Both the position numbers and the translations under genes were made by a program. The notes under the pieces were generated by a model. The model ran no database searches. It was not told the origin of the DNA and saw only the letters and a program-made list of their open reading frames with translations. Below, piece after piece: positions 37,193 through 51,002 of a stretch of DNA of 62,000 bases (positions are counted from its first letter, which is position 1; each line of letters begins with the position of its first letter). The DNA is taken from NCBI RefSeq assembly GCF_001949145.1, contig NW_019091362.1, positions 8,228,202 to 8,290,201 on the forward strand, in the 5' to 3' direction. The DNA comes from Acanthaster planci (lineage: Eukaryota; Echinodermata; Asteroidea; Valvatida; Acanthasteridae).

Positions 37193-40100
37193 TTATTCAA
37201 AGAAGCCATACACTGCATCCATGTCAAGCCAAGACAAGTCATTTTCCTTTGGTTTGCCAGCTTTCAACTTGGTCTTGTGACCTTTAAATGAGTCTTGAAG
37301 TCCTTTCACCTTGAAAATGCGATTGGAAGTCTTGCGGGTGTTACCTGTTGTCAGAAGAGTCTTCTTTGCCTGTTCAATCAATAATTTTCTCATTACATGT
37401 ACCTAGAACTTTGATTGTATTCGTACAAGGGGGGCAAACTTGTTGGGGGGCTAAACATATTTTTTCATGTAACCTTTTATGGCCTGATGAGGCTAGGTCT
37501 TGGGCCTTTTCACACACTTTTTGAAAAATTAAAAAAATTGTTTAGCTGTGGGCCATGGCCTCTATTGTCCCCTATCCCCGGTTCACCCTTGTATACATGT
37601 ATGCTTATTGACAGTATGGGATTTGTACAATGTGGCGCCATGGCACTCACAAAGTTAAATTGAAGGAAAGGTATAGTTTTGTATGGAGACTCGACTGTCT
37701 CCATGCTGATATGTATGTTGAGTAATTTTAGATAATAAAGAATGAGGTTGCAAGTGTCACAGTAAGATGAAACCAAGTGGAATGGGAGATCAAGTATGTC
37801 ACTGAAAGTAAAATCTGTTTCCATTAACTGCTTACATGTGAAATATCCATTGTTTGGCTCATACAACATCTTAATAAATCCTGTAAAAAGTTGCCATTTT
37901 ACTTTCTGAGATTGGTGTTAAATTACAACACAAAAGTTTCAGTAGACATTCCAGCGTGTCTTATTTATTTCTCTTATAATTTGACCACCAATTTAATTTT
38001 TGCTTTCTTTATTAGAAGCATCACTCACGAGTTAAGAAAGAATGTCATCATCAGAAAAAAATGTTGTTTGGCATAGCCTGCCAAGTTGTCTCTTGGTGTG
38101 AAGCACCATAACCATGCTTACCAGCAGCACACACGGTAGTACAAGGTTCGACCACATGGTGGCTATTACTTGGTCAGCATATGATCAAAGGAATAATTCA
38201 ATGGCACATGATCAAAGGTCCACATTTCAGACAATGGGGATTTATTTAGGTGTTGTACAGCATGCACCCTGCTTTACCTTGTCCTTACCTTAACTTTGTT
38301 TGAAGGATGCATGGCAGTTTCGTCAGGGTACAACTCTTTGAAGCGAATAAGCTCAGCCTGTGTCATCTCAGATGGGACTTCCTCTTGAGGTTTCATCTGA
38401 AGAGAAAGAAATTTATTTTCAAGATACTGACATAAATGAATGATTTGGGATTATAACTTCTTGCACTGATCATGGCCAGGAAGTTCTCAACTTGCATTAT
38501 TTCTCCGATCAGTAGTCGCAGATTTGTGAAAATTATTGAGCCTGTTTCTACAAGTTTGGTACATGAGTTCAGAGGTAAAGCTGTTAACAGTGGCTATTAA
38601 CACTGATTTCATCTTTATCTTTAAATAACCTTCTTCGGTTTGAGGTAAGGCCTGCTTTTGGATGGAGTTTGTCTTCCTCCTGAGCCAGGCTTGAGTGGGG
38701 TCATCTTAGCTGACATATTTGGTGTCGACTGGCCACTGGATGGGTTTCTTTTGGAGGGTGTAACATGAAGAGGCTGGACTTTCTGGCTGGGTCTTGCACA
38801 AGGAGTGGTGTTCAAGCGTCGGTCTACCTCACTTTGCTGACAAAAGATACAGGAAAATGTCAACTTGTTTGTCACGGTGGGATAAGTTGAAAATCATGGC
38901 AAAAAAGGGTATACATTTTCACATGAAACGCTGCCAATTGAAAGGAGTTTTCATCAGTTAAGTAAAAGAAAGCAAGAATTTGTGGTAGCTGTTATTAAAG
39001 CATGCTACACTTTCAGTGGTCAGTTTTCTAAGCACCCTTTATAATTGGGATCACTGCAAAACTTAGCATCACTCCATTACAGAAATAATGCCACTCATAG
39101 CAATCCACGAATGTCAATAATAATGTTTCTCGCCATATTTGATGTTTGCTGCCCTCAGCTTGCATCACTGAGACAAATTAGGATTCCAATGTAATTCTAC
39201 TACCAATTTCTTTTCAGTCTCTTTAAAAACGCCTCTCTCTTTCAAAACATTTCTTCAGAATTAATCCAACAAGAGCCCACACAAAATGCCCATTTTCAAT
39301 TACCTCAATCTCCATAAGCTGGGAGCTGGAGGAATCAGAGACAGACCCATCGAAGCTGTCCTCGTCATCAGAGGCAAATGCAACGTGCCTCTTCCTGGTC
39401 GCACTGACTGCATGCTTCAAGATACTGTGCCTGGGATTCTTGCTTTTACATGGGGTGAGGGGTAAAGGTTTCTCTGCCAAACCAAGGAATTTGTTTGACT
39501 TTTATTTGGCATGATGTACTTCTACTCATCATCATTTAACACCACCAACTGGAAATTCATTTAGAAATTACCATTTTAGTGTAGTTTCTTCATGAACTTA
39601 AACACAAGAAATCTGGGAGAAGAAATCAATTTACAGATTTAGGACTTCTGTTCTTTATTTAAGCCTATTCAGATAACTTTACACCTTTACAACAGAGTTA
39701 TTACTGTTTAATTCAAAATCAAGAAATTTTACAATGTATGTAAAATACAACACGTTCACACAATTTCTTTAATAAATATAGAGGTATGATTATTGTAGAA
39801 TAGCTCTTCATTCTCACATGCGCAAGGAACGCCTGCAGTTATTCACCAAGGAGCAATTGTGATGATAATTTTTTTGGCCATAAAGAGTAAGTTTCACACA
39901 ATACCCATATGTCAGGCCTAGATGTCAATATTTTATGATGTCAGTTTCACCACTGTCACTTTTTAAAAGTTTCATTAACTGAAATGAGCTTACCTGCCAT
40001 TAGAGACGTAGGAGTTTGTGGTGCAACCTGCTTGGGTGTAGGTTTGGGAGTGGAATGCTTTGGAAGTGAGGTGATCTGTTTTGGAGCAATGGGACTGATG

Positions 40101-43100
40101 CCAGCCATAGGCTCTCCCAAGGACTCAGCAGTAGTCAGAAGCTGGTTCAGCTCGTCCTCCTGAAACAAAGTAGGAGGATTATTGTGAGGGATATATTCAC
40201 AACGTTTTATATATAAGCAAGTGATCCAGCATGAAAGAACCAACAAAAAGTTTCAAATCCTTATATAATGGTTCCGTCTCTCTCCCTATGTTTTTTTTTT
40301 TAAGATTAATGATCATTTCAACCTCTTAGAGTTTTAAACATTCAGGCCTTTGATTCCTCATCCCTCAATGCAAAAAGATACATTAAAATGATTATGGGTT
40401 TAAACATGGAATGTTAAACCACATTTTATGGTAGTTTATATTGTCTTTCTTACAGGTCAACACATGGGAAATGTGGCCAAGTTTACTGCAATGAAGCAAC
40501 ACGGTAACAGAATTTTTCAAATAGGATGGTGAGTCAGAATACATCATTCTATTTTTTCATTAAAAGTTATCTGTCCATATGTGCAAGAATGCAAAGTACA
40601 TTTGAATTAATTTCTCAGAAAAAAGGCACCACAGAATGGAAGGTACAGTTTAAATTTTTGCTTTTTTAAACAACACTTTCCTCTTTCCATCAAAAAAATA
40701 AAACTTAGTTTAATGTTGATTACTTACCTCCATTTTATTGTTTGTGAATGAAAAAGGTTTGATTAAATTACATTTTTGACAAATTAGAACTTGCTGAATT
40801 TGATTTGAGTGCAAAAACATTGCATATAAAAGGAGGACCAAAGTCCAATTAGATGCATGAGAGGCTGGGCAGGGTAATCAAAGTGATCAACACACACCTT
40901 TCCTTTGAGTTTTTCCTTCAAGCTGTGTATGTTTTCCTCCTGATTGCTGACTTGCTTCTTTGCTTCATCTCTTTCAGCCTGAACCTCAGCCAACTGGTGT
41001 TTCAGTCCTTGTAAATCTTTCTTCATCTGACTGATTTGATCTTCCTTTCATCAGAGAACAGCAGGAAATAGCATTGTTACGGGCTTTTGACGCTGCCACA
41101 GTGAATGCAAGGGAAACATGTCAATTGCATATTTGAGTGATATATATTGAGGCTTGGGTTTTTGTCGTGGGTCAAGTCCATTTGCTGGTTGATTTATGGC
41201 TCATTATCCGTAATAAGCAAAACTTTGGTCCTTAATAAAGCACACTCATTAGAAATTCCCAGAATCTCAGTTGATGGAATTGATGAATGAAGCTGTTGGA
41301 ATGTGTGCTTATTGTTTCTCATTAGCCATAACAACCAATCAAAATAACCAACTTCTTTATGGCAAATTTAAAGCACTGATTTTTAGGGTCACTGATAACA
41401 CCCATGAAAATTGTCACAGACTATTGTAAAATTACAAGTGGTAAATCGCCTGGCCAGGGATGAGGCTGCAAAGCACAGAAGTAATTCAGTTTAAAGAAAC
41501 AAGAATGCTTACCTCCAACTTCTTCTTGTATTTTTGTTGTTCCATTTCCTTCTTTAACTGATCAATCTCCTTCTCCTTTTGGGCAACCATCCTCTCATTC
41601 TCTGCCTATGAATCAAATAAAAAAAGAAAATTGCCTGAAACTAATAGCATTCGGTTGAGTGCTCCATAACAATTGAAAAAGGAAGCATGTAAGAAGGAGA
41701 GACGGCAGAGATACCAGAGCTGGGGTTTTCAAATTTAGCTAAAAATTAGAGTATGGCTAATTATAATTCAGAAGAAAGTTGTGCCACAGTATTATCAGAA
41801 TGTAGTAGTAAGACTAGATATTTGAAATGTGAAATGATTTGTGATTGTGACGATTCATAATTTCTAATAACAGTGTTTTCAGTGTTACTAGTGCACCATG
41901 TGCCATCAATCACAGGAGACTTATGAGTTCTGTGACGGGCCCAAAGGAAGGAGTGGGCACCCCCTTCCTTCCAGCTGTTTCTAAATCAGTTTATGAGGGG
42001 GGGTCCACAAAAAAGCTGTCATGTCAAATTTTGCTTCTGTAAAACTATTTTCACAGACTTACTGTTTATCAATAGGCCTACCTTATACTTGTCCAGTGTT
42101 GCACTGACTTCGGCCATCTGAAGTTCACAGGCCTGCTTAGCATCTGTGTGTTCCTTAACAGCTGCTTCTGTCTTCTGGCGCAAACTGACAGCTTGGTCCT
42201 CAAGATTCTCTACGATGTCAATTTTCTCTTCCACTTCTTGCTCTTTCTTGAGAAGCTAATGAATGCATTATGAAACTTATTGGTAATGAACGATTTTGGA
42301 AAACAAAAATGAAATACCTCAGAAGTTGTCAGTTGATACAGTAGATATTGCTAACTAGGATTTGGAAATCCTAATTAAACAGAAAATAATTTACCATTTA
42401 TAGAATTCACAGAATCAATCAAAACAGTACTAAGCTTATATAAGCTCCAAGCTTGAATGAAAGCATTCGTGGTATACTTAAAGTGACAAATATCTAACTT
42501 AAGTTTAGATGTTCTGCTGTGAAAGGAGGCTACTTTGTGTTTTTTTTTTACCTTAGTTCTAAGATCTTTAAGTACATCCTTCTCATGCTCCATGTCTTCT
42601 GTCGCTGAATGTAACTAGAATTATTTACAATACAAAACAGTTAAGTCCATCTGAACAGTGCTGTATCCAGGTTTTGGGTGTGGGGGGGGTGGGATCTTCT
42701 CTAAAAAATCCAAATTTGTTGCATCTGAAGCTGTTTCTGGTACAGTTCTTTTTCAGTTTCATAAAATTTTAAATAACTGGACAGTCCAATTGCTTGCAGC
42801 AAAATAAAATCATGATTAATGAGAGGACAATTGCAAACCTTGGCTTTCATCTCTTCAAGTGCACTTTTGGTGTCTTCAAGTTCTTTGGACACTGAGCTGA
42901 ACTGAAGAGAAAATGAGTGTGTCACACAGTGTAAGTGCATTTCTTAGTGATTTCAAAATTATCGGCATGGTCCACAGATTGTGTGTCTAAAATTGATTTA
43001 AAATAATTAATATTCAAGAATTTATTAATGATAAAGCTAATCACAAATTAAGAAACCTTTTCTTCTGCAGCAGTGGCAAGCTTGGTCTGTGCTGTCAACT

Positions 43101-46100
43101 TTCCCTTCAGTGTCTTCAACTCTTGCTGAAGGTCTTTCACTTGTTTTGTTTTGGAAGTCACTTGGCCATGAAGAGACTTGTTCTTGCTCTCGAGGGAAAT
43201 TGATTGGTTGCTGATGGCTTCTAATTCCCTGTTCAAATTCTCATTCTGAACAAAATATGAAAATTGACATTGTTTTAGAAATTTAGGCATGTGCTTTGTG
43301 TTATACACACCCACACGTACGGCATTGAACTTTCAAGCTTTAAAAATAAATGGTGAAATGTTAGGATAAAAACCAAATCCACCTGTCAGCAAAGGTGAGA
43401 TTACATCCATGATTTAGCATAACAGGTAAAGAAAGTGCCACTGGCCCTTACAACAAGACTCCTTAAAAGTACTTGCATGACTTGTTTTAAATATATTTCC
43501 CAAATCAAAGGTTCTTCAAACAAATATATTGAAGTAATTAAATGAGAGTTATACATAATAAGCTTGGAGAGATCCTGCTTAATTTATTTAGATTATTCAG
43601 CATCTATCTTTTTTCAACATACTTTGATTTTTACTTCATGTAGTTCTTGGGCTGTGTTCAGTTCTCGCTCTGTGTGTGTTTCTCTAAGAATGTTAATCTC
43701 TTCTTCAAGATCTTTGGTTTTCTGACCAGAAGCCTCCAGCATTGTCTTTCCCTCTTTAGCTGTTTCTTGCAGAGTCTGGCAACAAGAAAGAAATAGAAAC
43801 TTATTTCATGTAATGACATGTGACATATTCATAGTACCGGTAACAAGGATCTCTAAATTGCAGCTGTAGTGGAAGAACTGCTCCCTACCTCAAGATTTTT
43901 CCTAAGCTCCTGCATCTGCTCCTCCTTGATCAACAGCTTACCCTCCAAAGATTTGCTCTCAGCTTCTGCGGTCTTGAGGGACTCAGAAAGTTTCACATTT
44001 TCTTCTCTTTGAAATGAAAAATGAAGACAAGAGATTTCATTCTTGGGTTCAAACATAATTGATTACAGAAGGCATTTCTAAATAAACCAACCTGCATGCA
44101 CACCTGTCTGCAATTTAACTACAAGAAGAAGTTAAGAACCGGAAGTCCTTTCCCACAAATGACTACATATATATGTGGACTTTAAAAATACTGAGGTTAC
44201 CGTTCAGCCTGATTCTGTTGCTTGATGGAGTCCACCTTTTCACAGGATGCTTGCTCTCTTTCTAGTACAACTTTGAGTTCATCTTTCAAGCCATCAATTT
44301 CTCCCTAATTCAAATTTTGATTAAAAGATAACCCTGAATGTTAATAAACCCCAGCATTGTGCATGCTCTTGGGCCTGTGAATATAATTCACAACAAAAGT
44401 TATTTGAAAAAAGAAAGAGGGAAACACAGGAGTTTCACTCCATTTCATGTTTCCTAGTAAAACATCAAATCAATGTGGTAGCTCAGTGTCATGTATACTA
44501 TGTTTTAAATGGTTTTTATGTTCAAAATGTAACATAACCAATAGTTTTTATGGTGACTGGGCAAAAAATATCACGTATATGATAAAACGTTATTGGTACA
44601 TGCTCATAGTCCAGTAAGCAAACTAAGCTTAAAGAAGGCAACATCAGTTCAGAGTTTCACCTGAAAAATGCATTAATAGCTACTGGATTACCAATTTGAT
44701 CGCCAGATTTTCCCTGAGTGTTTGTGTCTCTAAGAACAACGTGTCCTTTTCACTGGTAAGTTTCTCAATGCATTCTGTCAAGCTCTGGACATTCTGCTCG
44801 AGTTCCTCAATATGATTGCTGTGGCTTTGGAGGTCCTCCTGGAGCTGGACCTGGAGCGAGGTTAATGAACAGCAGCACTTCAACGGACAATGACTTGTGG
44901 CTGACAGATTAGAAACACTCTTTATAATATGGCAAGTCAACACTGGTCATTTGATAAGTATTTATATTACCCAGCATATACACTGACGTATGACATTTAA
45001 CGTCAATATGTCAAAAATAGTTTAAAATAGGGTTCTGCCAAATAGTGGTCAAATTATTAAATGTGTGCCAATTGTTTTTTAATATAGTCATGTTTCTGAA
45101 CAGCAGAAGGGTTTGTGATCTACACTGACCTTTTCACTGATCAATTCTTCTTGCCTATGATTCAGATCTGTTATCTGTTTGTCTGACTGCTCCAAAACTT
45201 CAGCTTGAGTTTGGACTTTATCAACTGCCTCTGCCAAAGTCTTCTGAAGGGATGCTAATATCGAAGGCAAGAATTATATTTGATACTCAATTCATGTTCT
45301 TAATTTATTCCGTACAATTTATGACTAATATTTTGGATGTAGATCTAATGGGAAGAATTTAAAATTGAAATTTGAAAATTGGGTTTCTGTAGGAACCTTG
45401 GGAGAGGGGTAAATGGCGTATCACATACAGGACACCTACATCATTTGCACAGCAGCTCAAAGTTCAAAGCCAAAAAAATCATAAAAACCACCCTAAATTA
45501 AAACACCCAGTAACATAGAAATGGTCAACTTTCCAGGTCTGTCATTTCTCCCTCAAAAGAGAACAAAACAGGTACAAAACAAAATTTGAATGAAACGTTT
45601 CCTGGAATGATTTTCAAATATTTCCTTTGTTTTGTAATGGAAACTCAAGCTTACAGTTTTCCTTTTCGAGTTCAGCCAAATGTTGTTCTATTTCCTGTTT
45701 CTTGACAAGCATTTGCTGTATGCTGACTTCTTTCTCATCCAGTTGTCTTTCAAGATCTTTAAGCTTATATTTGTAAATGCAGTTCGGAAAGACGAAGAAA
45801 TGCACTATGAGCAAATTATCACAAATAAAGAAGGAAATAAATACTACTTGGCCTGTCTTAAACAATCATTCAAGACTAGATCAGGAGAATGGACACTGAT
45901 CCATTCATGTCCAATCCATTAATCATTAGATTAACAACAATTACATAAGATGAACAACAAATGATGGATGAAAAACACATGATGCTGTCCGTTTCCTTAT
46001 GTTGAATTACAAATACATTTGCTTGCTTGTCATCATTTATTAAGCAGCCCAAAAAGTACACTTGAACAGGAGATTTGCATTGATTTGTCCTGACCTTCAG

Positions 46101-49100
46101 CTGAATTTCCCTCGTTTGGCTTATTAGTTGCTCACTGTTCTTCAGACTGGAGTCTTTTTCATTGTTCACTGCATCAAAGAGTGACACCACAAACACAGCT
46201 GTTAAATTGGTGACACAATTATATTGGGTCCTTTTGTATGCTTTAACTATGTTTTCGTGCTTTTCCCAAAGTATGCTGGGTCTGGTCTTAATTTTGGAAA
46301 GTCTGAATGTCATAATTACATTTAAACTTTGGAAGCTGATTCTTCATTGATTGGTTTTGCTTCTCGGTCTAATTCCCTGTAGGTAGTTTGTTGTTTGTTT
46401 ATTTGTTGTTGTTTGTGTGGTTTTTGTTGTCCTTATTCCAATGCCGCGTGATATCATACTTACATGCCAACATCAGGTCATTCACCTTGTTCGTATGAAG
46501 CAGACTTAGATCCTTGAACATAACTCCTAATTCCTGTGGGAAAATAAACCACGAGTTATAATTACATCCATGCCTCACACTGCCTGTGATATTTGATATG
46601 ATTTGAATAAAGCACACAATTGTTATCCCCTGGGATGTAAACCACAACTTGATCTAGAAAACATAGCATGTCTGTTTGGCAGTTGGCTATGGCCAAAAGA
46701 TAAAACTGATTGCTCTAATATCTTATCAAATAGTTGTACTGAAATATATTGAAATAGAAAGCAAAATACTAATCATCATATGTACAGCTTTAAAAGTACA
46801 ATTTATGTACTCCAAAGGGCACCCTTAATTTCACTCGCACTGAACATATGTTTTTGCAGTTTGCTAACAGGAAAACTTTCTGTCTCAGTGCATTTCCGAA
46901 ACCAAACTGACCAAGTCACGAAACTACCTAGCCATTAATGAAGACTAACTCTTTTCAAGGTTGGAATAATGTTTATCAGCTAATACACAGAAAGAAAAAA
47001 GTTCTGAATTTTGAACTGCAATGAATAAATGTAAATTAATTTATTGCTAAAACTAGCATATGCTCTGCATTTTGTCAAAAATAATGTAAAGGCTTGCATA
47101 CTGCATTAAATAAAACCAAACTGACAAAAAGGAAAAGTACAGCTGCACTCTGCATTAAAGCAGCTGAGGGTAGCTACTAAAGGAAGTGATCAATCTGACC
47201 ACACTTCCCACTCATAATGGTCAAGGTTATGTTTTTAAACGCAATGACAGTACAGATCTATCTAAGAGGAACAAATGTAAGCTAATATTGCCCACTATGA
47301 GTCTGAAGCGGTTAATGGGGGATGCAGAAGGAAACTGAATCAGATGGAGTTGGAAAAGGGGAATTTTAATGGAATGGGGAGACGTGCAAAATCTCATTGC
47401 ACGACTATAAAAAAAAACCCTGCTGACATTATTTTCAACTTATTTTAGTACAACTAAACCAAGCACAAAAGCAAAAGTAGAATATGAAGATGTGGCCTTT
47501 TTGTGGTTTATGTGATAACATTTCAACCTCACTGCAACACACCTCCAAATCCTCTATATTCTGTTTTTCCATTGTTTTGAGCTCATCTCGGTCACTTTCA
47601 CACATTGCCATTCTGTCTTGCAGTTTGGTAGTATAGTCTTTTAGCAAGTTGCACATATCTCTAGTTGACTCAATCCTATAAAATGAGGCAAAGCAATTAT
47701 ACAGTATATTAAATCTCAACAAATATAATGTACTTTTTGTAGGCCAATTTTTCAAGCTGAGTACAAAATAGTCCTATTTTACAAACATGTTTCAAAAATG
47801 ATTTTTCATGATATTCCACTCTGGCTTTTCTTTTTCAGTAAAATTCTGTACTATAAATAACGACTTACCTTTCAGAAATATCTGTTCGGTTGTCCATTTC
47901 TTCTTTCAATTTTCTGCTGAGATTTTCATTTTGGAGCTTCCGAAAGAAAAAGAAATGGCTTCAATTAGGTCAGAAATACTGGTTCCAATATCCCATTTTT
48001 CGCCCACAGTCAAAACTTTATCCCATTATTAGACTTAAACAAACTATTTAACAAAACTTAAATTTTGACAGCTATTTGTTTGTTTAGGGGTTATACATGC
48101 ACCATGTACCTGTAATTCAAGGATTGACTTTTTCTGTGACTCTATTGTAATCTGTGCATCCTGAAGCTTTCTCTCCCTTTGTTTTAGATCCATCTCAGTT
48201 TGGACTTTCCAACTCCTGATCTTGTCAGCCTCTTTGTGAAGGCGTGTATGCAGCTTGCTGAGGCGGTCAGAGCTATCCAACAAGTCTGATGGCTCCTGCT
48301 GCTTCTGCATTTGTTGCTGCTGGTACTGGCGCTCCTGCATATTTGATACAGTTGCGGCTGAAGGGCATAAACTTGGTGTAATCAATAAAGATGGCCTAGC
48401 TGTACTTATTTGTTGTGGTTGAGGGCTGGAGTCCTGTAAGGTGGCAGGAGAATGATGACATATTTGTGAATTAGCAGAGTTTCATAGATTTCATTTGATT
48501 GGAGTAACTTTTAATCTCGTAGCATCCCGGGTCAAAGTTCATGGTGCTGCTTACCACTGTGCAAATTTTGTGCTAACCATGGAAAAGTTATTTAGTGTTC
48601 AGTATATTTCATGTTAAACTTTTCATGGTTGCTATGCTTAGCACAAAAGTTGTATTCCCACACATGGAGATTTCCATGATTACGTCACAAAGTTGAGCAA
48701 ATTTTTCCTTGAAGGAAATTGTGCCTTTTGCCATGCTTAGTGACTATATGGTCTCCTTGAAATACATTGAGCCTGTGTAAGCATAAAGTCGTATGTTAGC
48801 AGTGCCAAGAAATAAGGCCTGGGCCTTCCAGATTTTTTAATGGCTATTGTAATTCAAATGACATCAAAATATACAGCATTATGTGCTCAGGGCTACGACA
48901 ACCTTGCTTAACTTGTTCCTCATCTGGAAACCATGTGAAAATGCAAGCCATTTTGTCAATTAAAAAAGGCACTCCTGAGGTGACATATTTGATCACAAGT
49001 TACCGTACCTGTTGAACTCTGTAAAAATTGAAACTAGAACAAAGGCACAAGTAAGTTTTAATTTTGCCCAACAATACTAACACTGAATGATCACCTGAAA

Positions 49101-49235
49101 TATTGAGGTAGCAGTACTTCTTGATGTTTCTTTATCACCAAATATAAAAAAACTGTTTGATGCATTTTGGTTCTGGGTTGTGGGTTTGAAGAATGGCTGA
49201 CTCTCCACCTCATCTTGCCTTTGGGATGACAACAT
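37193..49235 (-). CDS. SYCP1: Synaptonemal complex protein 1, 23 coding exons, 1044 aa
   Basis: Coding exons in transcript order are 49095-49235, 48110-48433, 47869-47936, 47543-47675, 46464-46533, 46095-46168, 45655-45763, 45130-45254, 44692-44850, 44201-44304, 43889-44006, 43623-43775, 43057-43245, 42839-42901, 42552-42614, 42082-42255, 41513-41605, 40898-41044, 39994-40159, 39304-39473, 38630-38836, 38289-38396 and 37193-37369. All junction phases agree. The product has 1044 residues (human SYCP1 has 976). After a polar, Gln-rich head, the block LSKLHTRLHKEADKIRSWKV matches the vertebrate start of the coiled coil, followed by RDMCNLLKDYTTKL. A long coiled coil then runs to about residue 770. 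The tail is basic and rich in Ser, Thr and Pro and ends in DLSWLDMDAVYGFFE. SYCP1 forms the transverse filaments that zip homologous chromosomes in meiosis. The donor of exon 21 (gttatt) is weak. The ATG exon opens at an acceptor (49256), so a non-coding exon lies upstream. Confidence 0.9.
42660..42700 (+). repeat. G-run element fragment in a SYCP1 intron
   Basis: The text gctgtatccaggttttgggtg leads into a run of eight G. Similar pieces (a tccag or gatcc word close to a G-run of eight or more) occur at 17413-17440 and, as related G- or C-rich runs, near 18005, 20340-20405, 28550, 37430 and 41995. It may be a dispersed repeat. The boundaries are unclear. Confidence 0.3.
48574..48630. repeat. 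Inverted repeat in SYCP1 intron 1
   Basis: aaccatggaaaagtt is followed about 27 bp later by its near reverse complement aacttttcatggtt. Flanking words extend the pairing (ttgtgcta on the left, tagcacaa on the right). It looks like the core of a small foldback element and is non-coding. Confidence 0.5.
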
Positions 49236-51002
49236 TCTGCCCAGATATTGAAATACTGTCAAAAAGAACACAAAAGAGCTTTCTTGAACTGTGTGTCTTA
49301 GTTAGTTTGAAGGCAGTCTAGTCATGCTAGTGACTAAACCTGCCAGTGACAGAGCCCACTGCTGTTAACTGAACTTGTAAACAACCAAATTAAACGAGGC
49401 CCTAACAGTAACAACAAAGTGACAGATTGCATTGTCAGAGGTCTTGTTAACGGTCTACATTAAACAGCAGAATTTCAGCAATGAAAATAAATTAAATAAT
49501 GTTAGGCTCTAGGCCTAGGCTTCATTTTTTCAACAAGCATGACAGGTCTCTTCTCTGCCGAACACTTATTTCAGTTAATTTGTTGGGCCTCATACATGTA
49601 CATATCATATCTTTACCATGATATGTTTACTTCTCCACTGTGTTTTGCAACTGTTCAAGACCAAGGCCAAACTGGATTTTAAAATTGTTGAAAATGACTG
49701 ACAAATGTTGACAAGTTCAAACAACGCACAAGCCGCATTGAGAAGGCCAACAATGACAAGCACTAAGACTAGTAATGAGGTCAGATATGACACCAATCAC
49801 CATGTCAAGTGATGGCTCAAAGTCAAAAGCCTACCGTTAGCCTGGTTTTGTTTAACTAGTGTTAACGTTACCAATAAGAGGAATTTTCCAGATGTGGAGG
49901 CTGATGAAGACTTACCTTTACAGTTGTTGTGTTGTGAAGATTATTTTCTGGTTATGCTTTCATGGCTTTTATTTGTCATATTTCTCGAGGGATTGGCCTA
50001 CAAAGTCAATTGAACCCTACGATTTTGTTATGACGTCTGTTTAATAAAATGCATGCTGCGCAGACGATATGCTTGTTGTCCCAAAAGTTTCAGCCAATTG
50101 CAAATCTTGTAACATAATTGCGCTTTTTCTCGACAGTTATTGGTCAAAAATAATTAATTTTGGTAGTGACGGCTGTTTTATGATTTTTAAAAATGATTTC
50201 TTTTTTGAAACCTAAAAACAAATATAATTATCTATCACATAATAAGCTTAAAATACGTTTGTGGCATTGGACAGCGTGGGCAAGAAAGTACGGAGCAAAG
50301 TGGATCACCACTGCAATGTCCAACGGACCAACGGAACTTTTTGGTTTATCTGCCCACTGGCGCGAGATCGATTGTGTGCAGCGCGCGGATATTCTACTTC
50401 CGCTCTCCTGATGGCATACGGGATTTTGAAATAGGTGTGCAAATATTTATATTTATACAAGATTTTTTTAAGAATAGCAATTGGGCTAAGAAAAGACATA
50501 AAAAATGCACTATAAAGTTGGTATATACCTTTCCAGAGCATCCTTTAAAAGCCGAACAGGAAATTTGAAATTATTTTGTTATGAAGTCAGAAGCGTGTAT
50601 TGCTTCCAACCCATTTTGAAAATGGTACTTACCCAATGCTAACAGTATAAAATGTTCGATCGACGACGGCACATTAAACACATGTGTTCAGTGCAGTGTG
50701 GATTTAGGCCTGGGCACGTTTGATTAAGCTCGGCGGACGCGTACTGCTCCTGTGTTAATATCTCAAAAAACCTTGTTTGCAGGCAAGGCACAAGTGACGA
50801 GGTGGAATTGACAGAGCAAATCTGAATTCGTTTTAGGAACAGCTTCTGAACAACTTTTTCGAGATACATAACAGCTGTGTCTGAGCTCCCTCTTTTTGTC
50901 CAGTCTTACGTCTACAAAACCAACACCGGATTTGGGATCGCTGTGCAACGAATCTTGTCCTGCTGCACACCCGGACCCAACCTCTCTGCCCATACGACGG
51001 CC
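49236..51002. other. Head-to-head promoter region of SYCP1 and NELL
   Basis: This 1.8 kb spacer must hold both promoters and the 5' UTR exons. It contains an inverted CCAAT box (50139-50143), paired MYB-type sites (50321-50334) and a ggcgcga E2F-like word near 50360. The right part, 50640-51002, is richer in CpG than the flanks and probably includes the NELL 5' UTR. No further coding exon is supported. Confidence 0.5.
50321..50334 (+). promoter_or_regulatory. Paired MYB-type sites (caacgg twice)
   Basis: caacgg occurs at 50321-50326 and again at 50329-50334 on the same strand. It fits the MYB recognition core (C/T)AACGG. In mice, A-MYB drives many meiotic genes, so the sites may control SYCP1, which starts 1.1 kb away on the minus strand. 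This is a motif-based inference. Confidence 0.35.

Noticed and set aside
40732-40797. Possible small SYCP1 exon with a strong donor (gaggtaagt, minus strand)
   Set aside because: It would insert about 22 residues without heptad character between two exons that already join in phase. The acceptor is poor.
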